NCBI RefSeq assembly: GCF_001949145.1
Contig: NW_019091401.1
Coordinates: 1,412,349 to 1,464,879 of the forward strand
Length of the DNA stretch: 52,531 nt
Direction of reading: 5' to 3'
Source: Acanthaster planci
Lineage: Eukaryota; Echinodermata; Asteroidea; Valvatida; Acanthasteridae
Shown here in pieces: positions 32,984-42,332 of this stretch (position 1 is its first letter; every line of letters begins with the position of its first letter). The notes beneath the pieces were generated by a model, which ran no database searches, had not been told where the DNA came from, and worked only from the letters and a program-made list of their open reading frames with translations. A program made the position numbers and the translations under genes.

Positions 32984-33194
32984 CAGTGGCGTACCCAAGG
33001 GGTGGCTTAAGGGTACGGGTCTTTAGCCAACCCTCTCCCCATATTTTCATCTTCAATGTCTCTTTCATTTTTCGTTAAATTCTAACATTTTAGTTTTATA
33101 CTTTATGAATATACAATTATGCACTTACATCTTACTATCAGCTGTTATACAGTTGGCCTGGCCCCCACCCAACGATAAATCCCGTGCGCCACTG
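32984..33194. mobile_element. hAT-like MITE with CAGTGGCG ends
   Basis: CAGTGGCGTAC at 32984 and the inverse GTGCGCCACTG ending at 33194 bound 211 bp without coding content. CAGTGGCG termini are common in hAT-type elements. No convincing 8-bp target duplication is visible. Confidence 0.6.
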
Positions 33195-33230
33195 ATCCGC
33201 GTGGACGTTAAGAGTACTAAAGTGTGACGT

Positions 33231-33331
33231 CACTGTGAACCAGAAAGTGCAGTGCAAACGAATGGTTCTCGCACTAATGCTCTTTACACACTAAATGTGC
33301 GCGTGACGTATTCACTTCGGTACTCTATAGC
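33231..33331 (+). repeat. Dispersed repeat shared with 5994-6110
   Basis: CACTGTGAACCAGAAAGTGC at the start and GTGCGCGTGACGTATTCACTT near the end match the 5994 copy. It lies 230-330 bp upstream of the sulfotransferase start codon, so it may sit in or near that gene's 5' region. A CRE-like TGACGTCA straddles its left edge (33225-33232). Confidence 0.7.
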
Positions 33332-33519
33332 GCGTTGTGAATTTAGCGAATGGACGAAGTGGCGCTTGGACGATGTTGCAAATGGGCCAAGTGACAATTC
33401 ACCGAAGTAACTGACATCACTTATATTGTAGTTGGGAACAAAAATTTGATGAGGCATTCTGTGGCGACAGACCATCCCATTACAAATTTGTTTTTCAATA
33501 TTGATTTTCAGTATATTTC

Positions 33520-33534
33520 TTTGTTGTTTCACAG
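33520..33534 (+). other. Splice acceptor before the sulfotransferase start
   Basis: TTTGTTGTTTCACAG is a pyrimidine-rich tract ending in CAG, 26 nt upstream of the chosen ATG. It implies a 5' UTR exon further upstream. I could not identify that exon with certainty. Confidence 0.6.
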
Positions 33535-33560
33535 GTTACGACAATCAAGCTACTCTGGCG

Positions 33561-35003
33561 ATGCCTTCCGTCAGCCTGAAAACAAAGGGAACGACTCTCT
33601 TGCTGTGTCTGATCTCCTTCACTCTTGGCCTTTTCTTGAATTCATTCCCGAGCTATGGAAACAGATTTTTTCCAGTTGAAAGACAGGTTAATGTAGCCCC
33701 TGTCAGTCGTGTTGTTAGCGAAAACACAAGAAAAGGCCACCTCGCGAACGAAACGGAAATTGGTGCCCCTACACCTGACCTCATGATCCGCAGTGGAAAA
33801 AGTCCTGTTGTTGGTCCATCATTATTTGAAGATGACGATAACAAAAAGGATAAGGAAGTGGTTGTTTATGCCGACACGCCAATTAGCAACAAGAATGATA
33901 GCCATGTGAATGACAAAGTAACCTTTGATAACAAAAGTGCGCCAATTAAAAATGGCCAAACGAAAACGGTTAATAAAGCGCAGTCGTTGCTTCGCACAGG
34001 AGGACGTTACTCAATAACCGCAACCCAACTGTTAAATAAGGCAATCGGGTTCATTTCCCCTGACGTTAGGGCATCATTTGCAAACAAAACAGGCATGAAA
34101 TACGACAAAAGCAAGTCTGCAATTATGTGGTCTAACACAATGAATGCCCAGAAAAAATGGGCTGTGCTGAAAGACGGCATGCGGCAGTTGGGCTACGAAC
34201 AACGCCTACCCACCATCATTTGCCTTGGCCTGAAAAAGGCCGGAACCACGGCTTTTTTGTACTACCTCGTGAAGCATCCACAAATTTCCCGCGCCTTACT
34301 GGATGAGGTTCACTACTTCAGCATAGACTATGGCAGAGGTATCGACTACTACCGGTCAAGAATGGGATTCTCCACAGCCATGATGCTCCAGTTTGAGAAA
34401 TCCCCATCGTACTTTGTGTTTGACGACGTGCCGCAGAGAATGTTGAAGGATCTGCCGGCCAGTGTAAAATTTGTAGTATGTGTCCGGGACCCCTTGGAGC
34501 GGACTATATCAGACTTCAGACACGAGTACGAGCTGAAGCTCAATCGGAAGCGCTCGAGAGCTGCAGGAGAGACACCCGTGACGCAAGCCAAACATTTCGT
34601 CGAAACAATAATTGATAGTAATGACCGGGTAGATCCATCTAGTGGATTCATTATCGAGAGTCTTTACTCCAAGCATTTTAAAAATTGGCTGAAGAGTTTC
34701 CCTCGAGATCGATTTTACATTTTGAGCCAAGAGCGTGTGAAGAAGGACCTGTACACCGAGCTGAAAAACGTCGAGAAGTTTCTTGATTTGGAGCCATTTT
34801 ACGAAAGGAGTATGTTCTATTACAATGAGCAACGGCATGCACCGTGTATGCACTCCGGTTGCCCGCCAACGAGCACACCAGGGTTTCTCCCTAAAGCAGC
34901 CCTTAGCCCAGCCATCCTTCGAAAACTGCGCGATTTTTTTCGACCTTATAATCGGGAGTTTGAGGAGCTTACACAGATGAATTTTTCGTGGACAAATCTG
35001 TGA
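33561..35003 (+). CDS. Heparan sulfate 3-O-sulfotransferase-like, single coding exon
   Basis: HS3ST-family enzymes move sulfate from PAPS to the 3-OH of glucosamine in heparan sulfate, in the Golgi lumen. The protein is 480 aa. A type II membrane anchor lies at about residues 12-27 (LLLCLISFTLGLF), then a 185-residue stem with several NxS/T sites, then the sulfotransferase domain from about L216. The 5'-PAPS loop is LGLKKAGTT (222-230), the likely catalytic Glu is E249 in DEVHYF, and the 3'-phosphate motif is CVRDPLERTISDF (about 306-318). A Cys pair (PCMHSGC, about 429 and 434) is at the position of the family disulfide. I chose the ATG at 33561 because CAG ending at 33534 is a strong acceptor and the anchor follows at once; an untranslated upstream exon is therefore likely. 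Paralogue number is not assignable by eye, so no symbol is given. Confidence 0.9.
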   Translation: MPSVSLKTKGTTLLLCLISFTLGLFLNSFPSYGNRFFPVERQVNVAPVSRVVSENTRKGHLANETEIGAPTPDLMIRSGKSPVVGPSLFEDDDNKKDKEVVVYADTPISNKNDSHVNDKVTFDNKSAPIKNGQTKTVNKAQSLLRTGGRYSITATQLLNKAIGFISPDVRASFANKTGMKYDKSKSAIMWSNTMNAQKKWAVLKDGMRQLGYEQRLPTIICLGLKKAGTTAFLYYLVKHPQISRALLDEVHYFSIDYGRGIDYYRSRMGFSTAMMLQFEKSPSYFVFDDVPQRMLKDLPASVKFVVCVRDPLERTISDFRHEYELKLNRKRSRAAGETPVTQAKHFVETIIDSNDRVDPSSGFIIESLYSKHFKNWLKSFPRDRFYILSQERVKKDLYTELKNVEKFLDLEPFYERSMFYYNEQRHAPCMHSGCPPTSTPGFLPKAALSPAILRKLRDFFRPYNREFEELTQMNFSWTNL

Positions 35004-35817
35004 ACTAAAGCGAGAGTGATAGGGAGGCTGTGTGCTAGTTTGTGGGAACGAAGCATATTTTACGTTACTTAGCAATTGAAATATCGGTTGTAAAAGATCT
35101 TAAGCTTGGCAATTAACAGCAGAAGGCTGCTCTTTTATGTGGTTCTGTTTGCAAAGTGTCAACCTTTTGCGACTGCTTGAAAATTTGGTTCACTGCTGAT
35201 AACTTTCTAAATGGAGGAGAGATTTTGATGGAAATGTTTTGTTTGTTCCTTTTTTGATCGGCCCTTGCATTTATAGGTAAATCTAATTTCGAAATTTCAG
35301 ATTTCAGAATTAGTCGCTTCATTTTTTTCTGAGTTTCACATATTTTATATAGCATAAAGCAGAAACTATTTCTTAAAATCAAAAATTGTAACCAAAACTG
35401 AAAAGGTAGCGGGCCTTACATAATTAGCAATCCTATAGCAGATCTCATGTATTTAAGGTCACTTCACCTGAATGCAGTCTACCACATCGTTTGATTCTGT
35501 TACTGTTTTGATATGCTACCGTTTGATTTAACATAAACTTTCTTGGACTAACTCATATTCTAATAATAGGCTACTATCCCTATATTTTTAAGTTCAGCTC
35601 GTCATTTCATATTGCAAAGTCTAAGGGAACTAGGTAGGTTGGAATAATAGACCTTCTTTGTTAAAGGTAATGATTATTAAAAGACTGAAAACTTGGGTCC
35701 TTTTACTTGTGCATATTTCGTTCATTCGTTAAGCATTGTTAACAGTGTGCTCGTTATTTTACACATTGGATACCCCCACAAAGAGCAGAGATTCTGGTAT
35801 GCCCCATGTATCTTATA
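35004..35817. other. Sulfotransferase downstream region
   Basis: Probably includes the 3' UTR. ATTAAA near 35675 is a possible poly(A) signal. No other feature recognised. Confidence 0.4.
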
Positions 35818-36040
35818 CACCACTCAACAAAAGTTATGGACCACTTTTATTATGTGTATATAAAAAAATCTTATATGAGATAGTTTGCTACTGATATTGT
35901 GCTTTTGATGTTTTGAAACATTAAAAAAATTCTAATCCAATGAGAGCATCGTCTAGACAAAAATAATGAAAGAACTAGACCCCACTCATTGCTTGAAAAT
36001 TACAAGTTCAGAAAAAGTGGTCTTTAACTTTTGAGTAGTG
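35818..36040. mobile_element. Tc1/mariner-like MITE, TA target
   Basis: Left end CACCACTCAACAAAAGTT and right end AACTTTTGAGTAGTG are imperfect inverses that continue into GGACCACTTTT / AAAAAGTGGTC. Both ends abut TA (35816-35817 and 36041-36042). 223 bp, AT-rich, no coding capacity. Confidence 0.75.
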
Positions 36041-36042
36041 TA

Positions 36043-39000
36043 TCGCTAAATAAACCACGCCCACTGCACATTCAGCTTTACATGGAACTACGCGTATACA
36101 CAGAGGCGGGCCTGGGGTTCCCTCCCGTTCAGCCAAGGGCCAAATGGAACTGTAAGTGAAATGACGGAAAATGAGACGCCCTACTAAAAAATCCTGGACG
36201 AGGATTTCGCCAGCCATCTATTCATCTATAGTTAAAAAATTACATCGATTTCTGGTGGATCCCCTTAGTAGGGCATCCCTTCAGAACGCCCATCGACCCC
36301 CATTCCTGAAAGCTAGATCCGTCCGTGGTAGACCTGGAGAAGAAAACCCTGGAACCCTGAAAGTGAGTGTTCATGTGAGATTGTTTTGAGTGGTGCGTTC
36401 GCCTGTATGGCGAAGTCATTCATCTCCAACGTCGCTCCCACGGGTACGATCTTGCTGCGCCATATGTTGGTTCCTATAATGCCTTGCGCGATCTGCCCAT
36501 CCTAGAGTCGAGGTCGGGGCCTCTCTGCGCACGACGACAGCTGCTGCTCCAGAGCCGTCAACTTTACACTAGAGAGTTTAATGGTGGTGAACACCATTGG
36601 TAAAATCCCGAAATTCGGACTACCGGGTAATCCCGAAATATCTTAATGGAAAAAAAGTACATAACAGTCTCAACCAGTCTGTAAAATATTTCCACCCAGA
36701 ATGCTGCAGTTTTTGAGAGGAAACAAAAATTTTGTTCTCTTTCATTACGACGGTTGGCCGATCATCGTAATAGAGTTGAATTCACTTCGCACACCACATT
36801 CTTTAACAGGCGCCAAATTTCTTGTATGTTGCGTTTGCAGACGTGGGAGTCTCCATTAACGAATGGATAAACTAAAAGCAGCCAAAACATAGGCCTACCT
36901 ACAGTCTTTCACCAAAACACTGTGAACTGAAATTATACAGTCCTGAGTGTTAGGCGACAATTAGAAAATAAATTGGATCCGTGTGAAGTTGAATTTTATT
37001 AAAGGAATTTTTTTAACGGAAAACTTTGCGAATTCAAAATCAACACTAGATAATAATGGTATAACCCAATATGGCGGATGTTTCCGAGCACGATGGTTTC
37101 GTCAACAAAAAGTACTATTTCCACACGTTAATCCTCCCTTGTTTTGAGACATAATTCTTTTTTACTTGTAATTATTAATGACTCGACTATTAATGGTGTT
37201 TTAGACTTTCATCGTTGGTGAAATGACATGAAAGTGCCGTTATAAACACGATCCCGCGCGCACGTGCATTATCTTTTAGGCCTAGTCCTACTCGTTTCGT
37301 TGTCATGGACACGAGTCGACTGCTGTGAATTCCTGGATGAAGTTTTTCCATGAATCTGCAATGCTACATTGTCAAGGAGGCGCAATACTCCAAGGTAAAC
37401 TCACTGTTTACTCCGTTTAAAACTGCTCCTTTTCAAGGGAATGAGAACCTGTCATGCTTGTTTCCCACCCTGACCCCGCGGACGATGTTCACGTGTGCCA
37501 CGAACGCCCTGCAATCATGGATTTTACGCAAGATAAACAACAAGACCAATTTCAGCGTTGAAAATGCCAAGCTGTTTTTCTCGGTTTTTTTTTTCACTAA
37601 GCACTTGACTCAATCATGAAATAAGTGAGTGGAATGTAAGTTGCATTGAATATTACACACCGTAAACAGCAAATCTTGTGAAATTACGACAAAAACCAAT
37701 GGTGTACACCACCTTTAAGATTCCTCAATTCGCTATCACGACGTGGCGTTCGCTTGTCACTCAGCGCCCAAACACGGCGCTGGGAAGGGCTGATGGCTTT
37801 GCACCCACCTCATTCCCATGGGTACAATCTTGCTGCTGCGCCGGGTGGGTTCCAACCATGCCTTGCACGATCAAACGAGCACTTAGTCTTGGTTTCAAGA
37901 CGTTAGTGCTTGAAAGCGGACACCGTACATAGCGCGCCCCCTAACGACTCACAATAGACTGTGCGCCAGCTCGCGCTAATTAGTGAGAGTAAGTAAAAAC
38001 TAGTTGTGCGAGGGCGCTTTTTAACAGTAATAAAACAACTATCGATCACTGACGTCTTGGGACAAGCACGCAGCCCATGGAGTCGAGGATGGCCCAGACT
38101 TTAGTGAAGGAAATACGGCACACGGGGGTCACAGCTAACAATGCTAACGACTAATTTGTCGTTTATTTTCCCCAGATTTCACCGGAAAAATCTCCAAGAC
38201 AGTCATGATTTGTGTTTGTCGGATCTAAAGACGCACTGAACCCAAATCGTTTGACAGACGATGTGATATCAGTGACAGAATTATTCTTCGGGGCAGAGAT
38301 GAAACCAAAGTGAGAAGTAGAGTGCTGACGTTTCTGTTGAATAGAGTTACAAACAAGGGAATTCAAAGTCAACGCAATGAAAGAAACTTTGTCTACATGA
38401 CAAAATTATTCGTTCTCAGTTAAAACTCCCTTTTTTATGCCGGAAAGTAATTGTTAAATGTAAATCTTTAAGTCAGGTTGTGAACTCAACTTTTTAAGCT
38501 GATTAACAAGTGTCTGTTTTAAAAATGGCAGGAAGTTAGTTTGGTCACTCATTTAAAGCTGCGCTCACTTTGTGTTCACAGAAAAGTTTCTTGCACATCC
38601 GTATTCTGCATGTCGGTTTTAAATGAATTTTACTCAAGATATGAATGAATTTTATTTAGTACAATTTCTCCTAAGGGTATAAAATTATAATCATTTTATT
38701 GATGATTTTTTCAGTATTGGCTCATCGAAACCAGACATGGACAGTTTGGACATCATATTTACTGACAAAACCTATTGCTTGTTCTGGTGGAATTCTTAAA
38801 GTTTTACACACTGAACAAATCACGATTGAACCGACCCAAAGTGAAAATATTGCCAAAGCGAAACCGTAGACAATAGGTGTAAAAAAATGAATTAAAAACA
38901 AACATACAAATCCCAGAAATGATATTCTTGCATTTTCTGTTTATTTTTGGCTTGTTCTCGGGAGGGAGGCCGCGGGCTTAGTCATCATCCCATGAGAAAA

Positions 39001-39116
39001 ACGTAATGTTGACCAGAAATGCACAGCATACAGCATGACATTACCCTCCTGAAGCGCCGCGCATTTTGCAAACAATGCACGATGTCTTATCCAGTCTATA
39101 TAATCAATGGTTCAAG
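36043..39116. other. Intergenic, repeats only
   Basis: The patch at 36410-36490 (CGTCGCTCCCACGGGTACGATCTTGCTGCG) resembles 37810-37870 (CCATGGGTACAATCTTGCTGCTGCGCC), so a dispersed repeat is present twice. The hairpin family copy D is inside at 37745-37870. 38590-38940 is AT-rich with nothing recognised. No gene seen. Confidence 0.4.
37745..37870 (+). repeat. Hairpin-bearing repeat family, copy D
   Basis: CTCAGCGCC (37760-37768) pairs with GGCGCTGGG (37776-37784) with one mismatch, followed by TGATGGCTTTGCAC as in copies A and C. A further segment (TTTAGTGAAGGAAATACGGCACAC at 38100) matches the tail of copy A, so a longer parent element existed. Confidence 0.65.
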
Positions 39117-39156
39117 CATAGGCCTGGAGGAGAAACTCCTCCTCCAGGTCTATGGT
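39117..39156. repeat. Short strong hairpin
   Basis: CATAGGCCTGGAGGAG (39117-39132) pairs with CTCCTCCAGGTCTATG (about 39139-39154) with one G-T type mismatch and a short loop. The stem is about 16 bp, shorter than a usual pre-miRNA, and the flanks do not extend it well. Confidence 0.45.
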
Positions 39157-42045
39157 CCAAGAGAGAGCTTTGCAAAAGAAATATACTGGACAGAAACTGT
39201 AATGTGCTGAGATGAGGGGCGCAGCTAGCAATGGCACATCTAGAACGAAGTGCAAAGGGGAACATACCCAACCATTTGTACAGGAATCGCCCAGAGAATC
39301 ACGGTTTTGCATAATCATGCAACGTTTTAAATTAAACAAACTGCTAACTGGAAAAAAATCCCCCAATTTCCCGTTTGAACGCTTCGCCCCGCCCATTAAT
39401 GTTTTAAGCATAGATTAGCGCCATCTCGAGTTCATCATTGTCCAGTTGTAACAACAAACTTCACGTGCGGTGGTGTTGGCCGTGGTGATGTCGTCTTTGC
39501 TTGTCTCGATATTCAAAAATTTGTAAGTAAAAAAGATTTAACATCAGAATGAACCCCTGTATATTTATTCTTAAGTAATTGCAGAGTATCCCGCTGCGCG
39601 TAAATATCCCCTAAAAATTAAATCCATGGCTTTCGTAGGCGAGTGGAGTTTGTCATGTTTGTGTCCAAGGTACGTGTTGTGCACATGCACGTGAAGTCAT
39701 TTTGGAGAACGAAGCACTCATTTGAATTAGGCCTAGGCTACATTCAACTCAATCGGGGAAATTTTTCTAAGTCCAACGTGGGTCCCGGGGAGTGGCTGCA
39801 CGGCTGTGAAGTGGGCCTTGTGCGTCCTACAATGCAAAGTGAATGGGAAAGGCGGAAGAATAAGTCCAATGTGGGTCGCAGGGAGCGGCTACGCGGATAC
39901 GAGATATGAAGTAGGCCTTGTGGATGGAAGTGTGACTCTGTATCCGTGTATCTGCAACTACGAGGTGGGCAAGGTGAGTGACGGGGTATTCTGCAATGGT
40001 GCGTTATTCTTTATTCATAGGTAAAGCCTTATCAGTTATAAACTGTTCTTGGGAGGGACACTTACAATGTAGTCCAGCATGTCCTGTCAATATGACTTCA
40101 GCACAATCTTGACTCTTGCGCAAATTTATTGTACTCTAGGGGTTACTCCCAGGATTGGAGGCATGTGGATTAGGAATTTCGGGATGCCTTTCCCATATAG
40201 AAGAAAGAATTAGATTTAAACTTTCTGACATTTATCTCAAAAGAGGCAGAATTGTAAGGCATTCTCTGTGTGCCTCACAGTTGCAACTTTTCATTGCTTT
40301 TGAATGCTATGGGATTCTGAATTTGCTCATTTAATCTGTCTAAAAAGCACATTTTCATTCAAATCTTCCCCCACAAAGTGGTCCACACTAAAAGGTATCC
40401 CATTAACATGTACCGGTAGCCGTAATGGTATTTTTGGCAAAATTCGGACCTTTTACCTATCTTACCTCTCTTCAGCAAACGATCTACACTTTTGGCTGCA
40501 CACTGCGGCGCATGTTCGCATTGAACGGTGGAAAGTGCCTCAGTCCTGGGATTAAGGCCTAACTGTACTCTACCCTGCGGCTAAGATGATTTGTCATAGG
40601 ACAATCAACCCTGGAGGGAGTATAATAAATCTCTGCAAGAGTTAAGACCACCTCCAGAACAGTAATGGTTATGCAAACCTTTCAGATAGCAATGTACAAA
40701 CTCCCATAAACACGTTTTGGCTGCTTTGATTGTGCCAACTTACTCTGCCATTACAGCTATTTGTGCAACCAAATTTCATACTGGTACATCAGCACTGTGG
40801 TTTGTTGACGAGATTGAAGAGGAGATGAAAAGAGACAACCGCATGAGCATTTTATATAAACAGCAATGGCGATTGCAGCAGACACTGATCAGATCATACT
40901 CGTCTTCCACAAGCACAGCTACATGTAGGTGCACCAACAGAAGGTTAATAACCTGCAGGTCTCTGCCTTGGTCAGAGTGCAGGGAATAGTACTTGTGAAC
41001 GGACACAGTGCTTCAGTGTCCCCCACACAGTGCACATCTCCTACAATAATTACTGCATAGTACCACCACGGCTATCCACCCTCGCACCCAAGATTAAACA
41101 ATTACAACGCAGTAAACACGACTTATGGGAAAGATCACTGTTATAGATTTTGCCCGGCAACATCGCCAGTGCGCTTGACGTGTGAATGATACATGTACGC
41201 TTGCATCCTCTTTCCTTTTCCTTTTAAATTGTGCTATGATATAGTGTAGTATGAATAGCATACAAGAATAAGAATAATAATAAAAGCATATCAACTGATC
41301 AACTTGTGACCAATAAGAATTAACTATCTATGTATAACAATGATGTATGTAATCAATCGGAAATGTTATCAAACAGATTCGTCAAACGTCTGTTCTGGCC
41401 AAAACAAAAATAAATACTTGGTCTCTGGTCAGACCAAAGTTCTAAAATTGATGCAGCCATGCGTTTTTTTTTGGGGGGGGGATGGGTTGGCTTTTAAGAC
41501 TGGCACTGAACACAGAAATGAGTGGCATAATCAAAGAGTAAAAGCTAGTAGTAGCACATCACACGTCATGCTGCCAGGGGCGCCATAGTTGTTGATCAGC
41601 TGGCTGCAACTTTGTAACCTACCCATGGTCTACGATTTGTGTTTGACGTCAACATTACGGAGTCATAACGGATCTGTCACCGGGTACGAGCTACCCATGA
41701 ATTAGTCTGGTTCCTTGAACAAATTGACCTTCTGACTTGTGGATTTGTGGCCTTTAATCAGTCTACTTGTGAACATTCAGGCAGTATGGAAGGAGAGGGC
41801 GCTGTTTTGAAAATTTTGAGAAAAAAAGGAAAAAAAAATTGACACGCACGTTCAAAATTGATGCGTGTGCTGACCAGAGACCGGTTATTTTTTTTGGCCT
41901 TACAGTTGGAAAGAGGTTCCCTTGTGGGATTGTGTAATGTTATTTTGTCAATTTTGTTGATTGCTGACTTTCGTATGTCTAGATACTGGTACTAAATTAG
42001 TATCACCGTTGCACATCAGTCATACATGTATGTTTCCATCTGCAG
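39157..42045. other. Region upstream of TRMT1
   Basis: Should hold the TRMT1 promoter and any 5' exons. An ATG at 39488 followed by TCGTCTTTGCTT and a GTAAGT donor at 39523 is a candidate 5' exon but is out of frame if joined directly to 42046. A ~60-bp direct duplication (AAGTCCAACGTGGGTCCC / AAGTCCAATGTGGGTCGC) lies at 39769-39925. A TA-rich stretch and a T/G homopolymer (41465-41480) are also present. Confidence 0.4.
39769..39925 (+). repeat. Tandem-like direct duplication
   Basis: TAAGTCCAACGTGGGTCCCGGGGAGTGGCT... is repeated about 92 bp later as TAAGTCCAATGTGGGTCGCAGGGAGCGGCT..., and both continue to GAAGTRGGCCTTGTG. About 60 bp match with scattered changes. Confidence 0.65.
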
Positions 42046-42060
42046 ATTAGCAAATACAAC

Positions 42061-42332
42061 ATGGAGAGAGATGATGTGGTTAACATACAGTCTGTACATG
42101 GATGTACTTCACAAACCACACCATCAGAGTCTAGTAATGCTGGAGGTGTAAACACAAGTTCTGTGGAGGTTATGGATCTTACCTTTGAGGAGTCCAAACC
42201 TGCAACAAAGAGTGCTACGGAATCAAAGGGTACCAACTCTGGAATGATACGAGAAGGCCAGGCACTGATCACCTTTCCAACAACTCATGAGGTGTTCTAT
42301 AATCCTGTCCAGCAATTCAACCGTGACTTGAC
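42061..42332 (+). CDS. TRMT1: TRMT1 coding exon 1 (in window)
   Basis: Acidic, Ser/Thr-rich N terminus, then the conserved [20 protein letters not shown]. Donor GTAAGT at 42333. CTGCAG at 42040-42045 is a likely acceptor, and the frame is open from there to the ATG, so translation may begin in an upstream exon. Confidence 0.88.

Noticed and set aside
39640-39670. Start of a fatty-acid-binding-like exon (MAFVGEW near 39627)
   Set aside because: Only a few residues resemble the family start and the following sequence does not match. A GTACGTG donor follows too early.
41419-41881. Inverted GGTCTCTGGTCAG / CTGACCAGAGACC pair
   Set aside because: A 13-bp match without extension, target duplication or internal structure. 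Could be ends of an old element, but unsupported.
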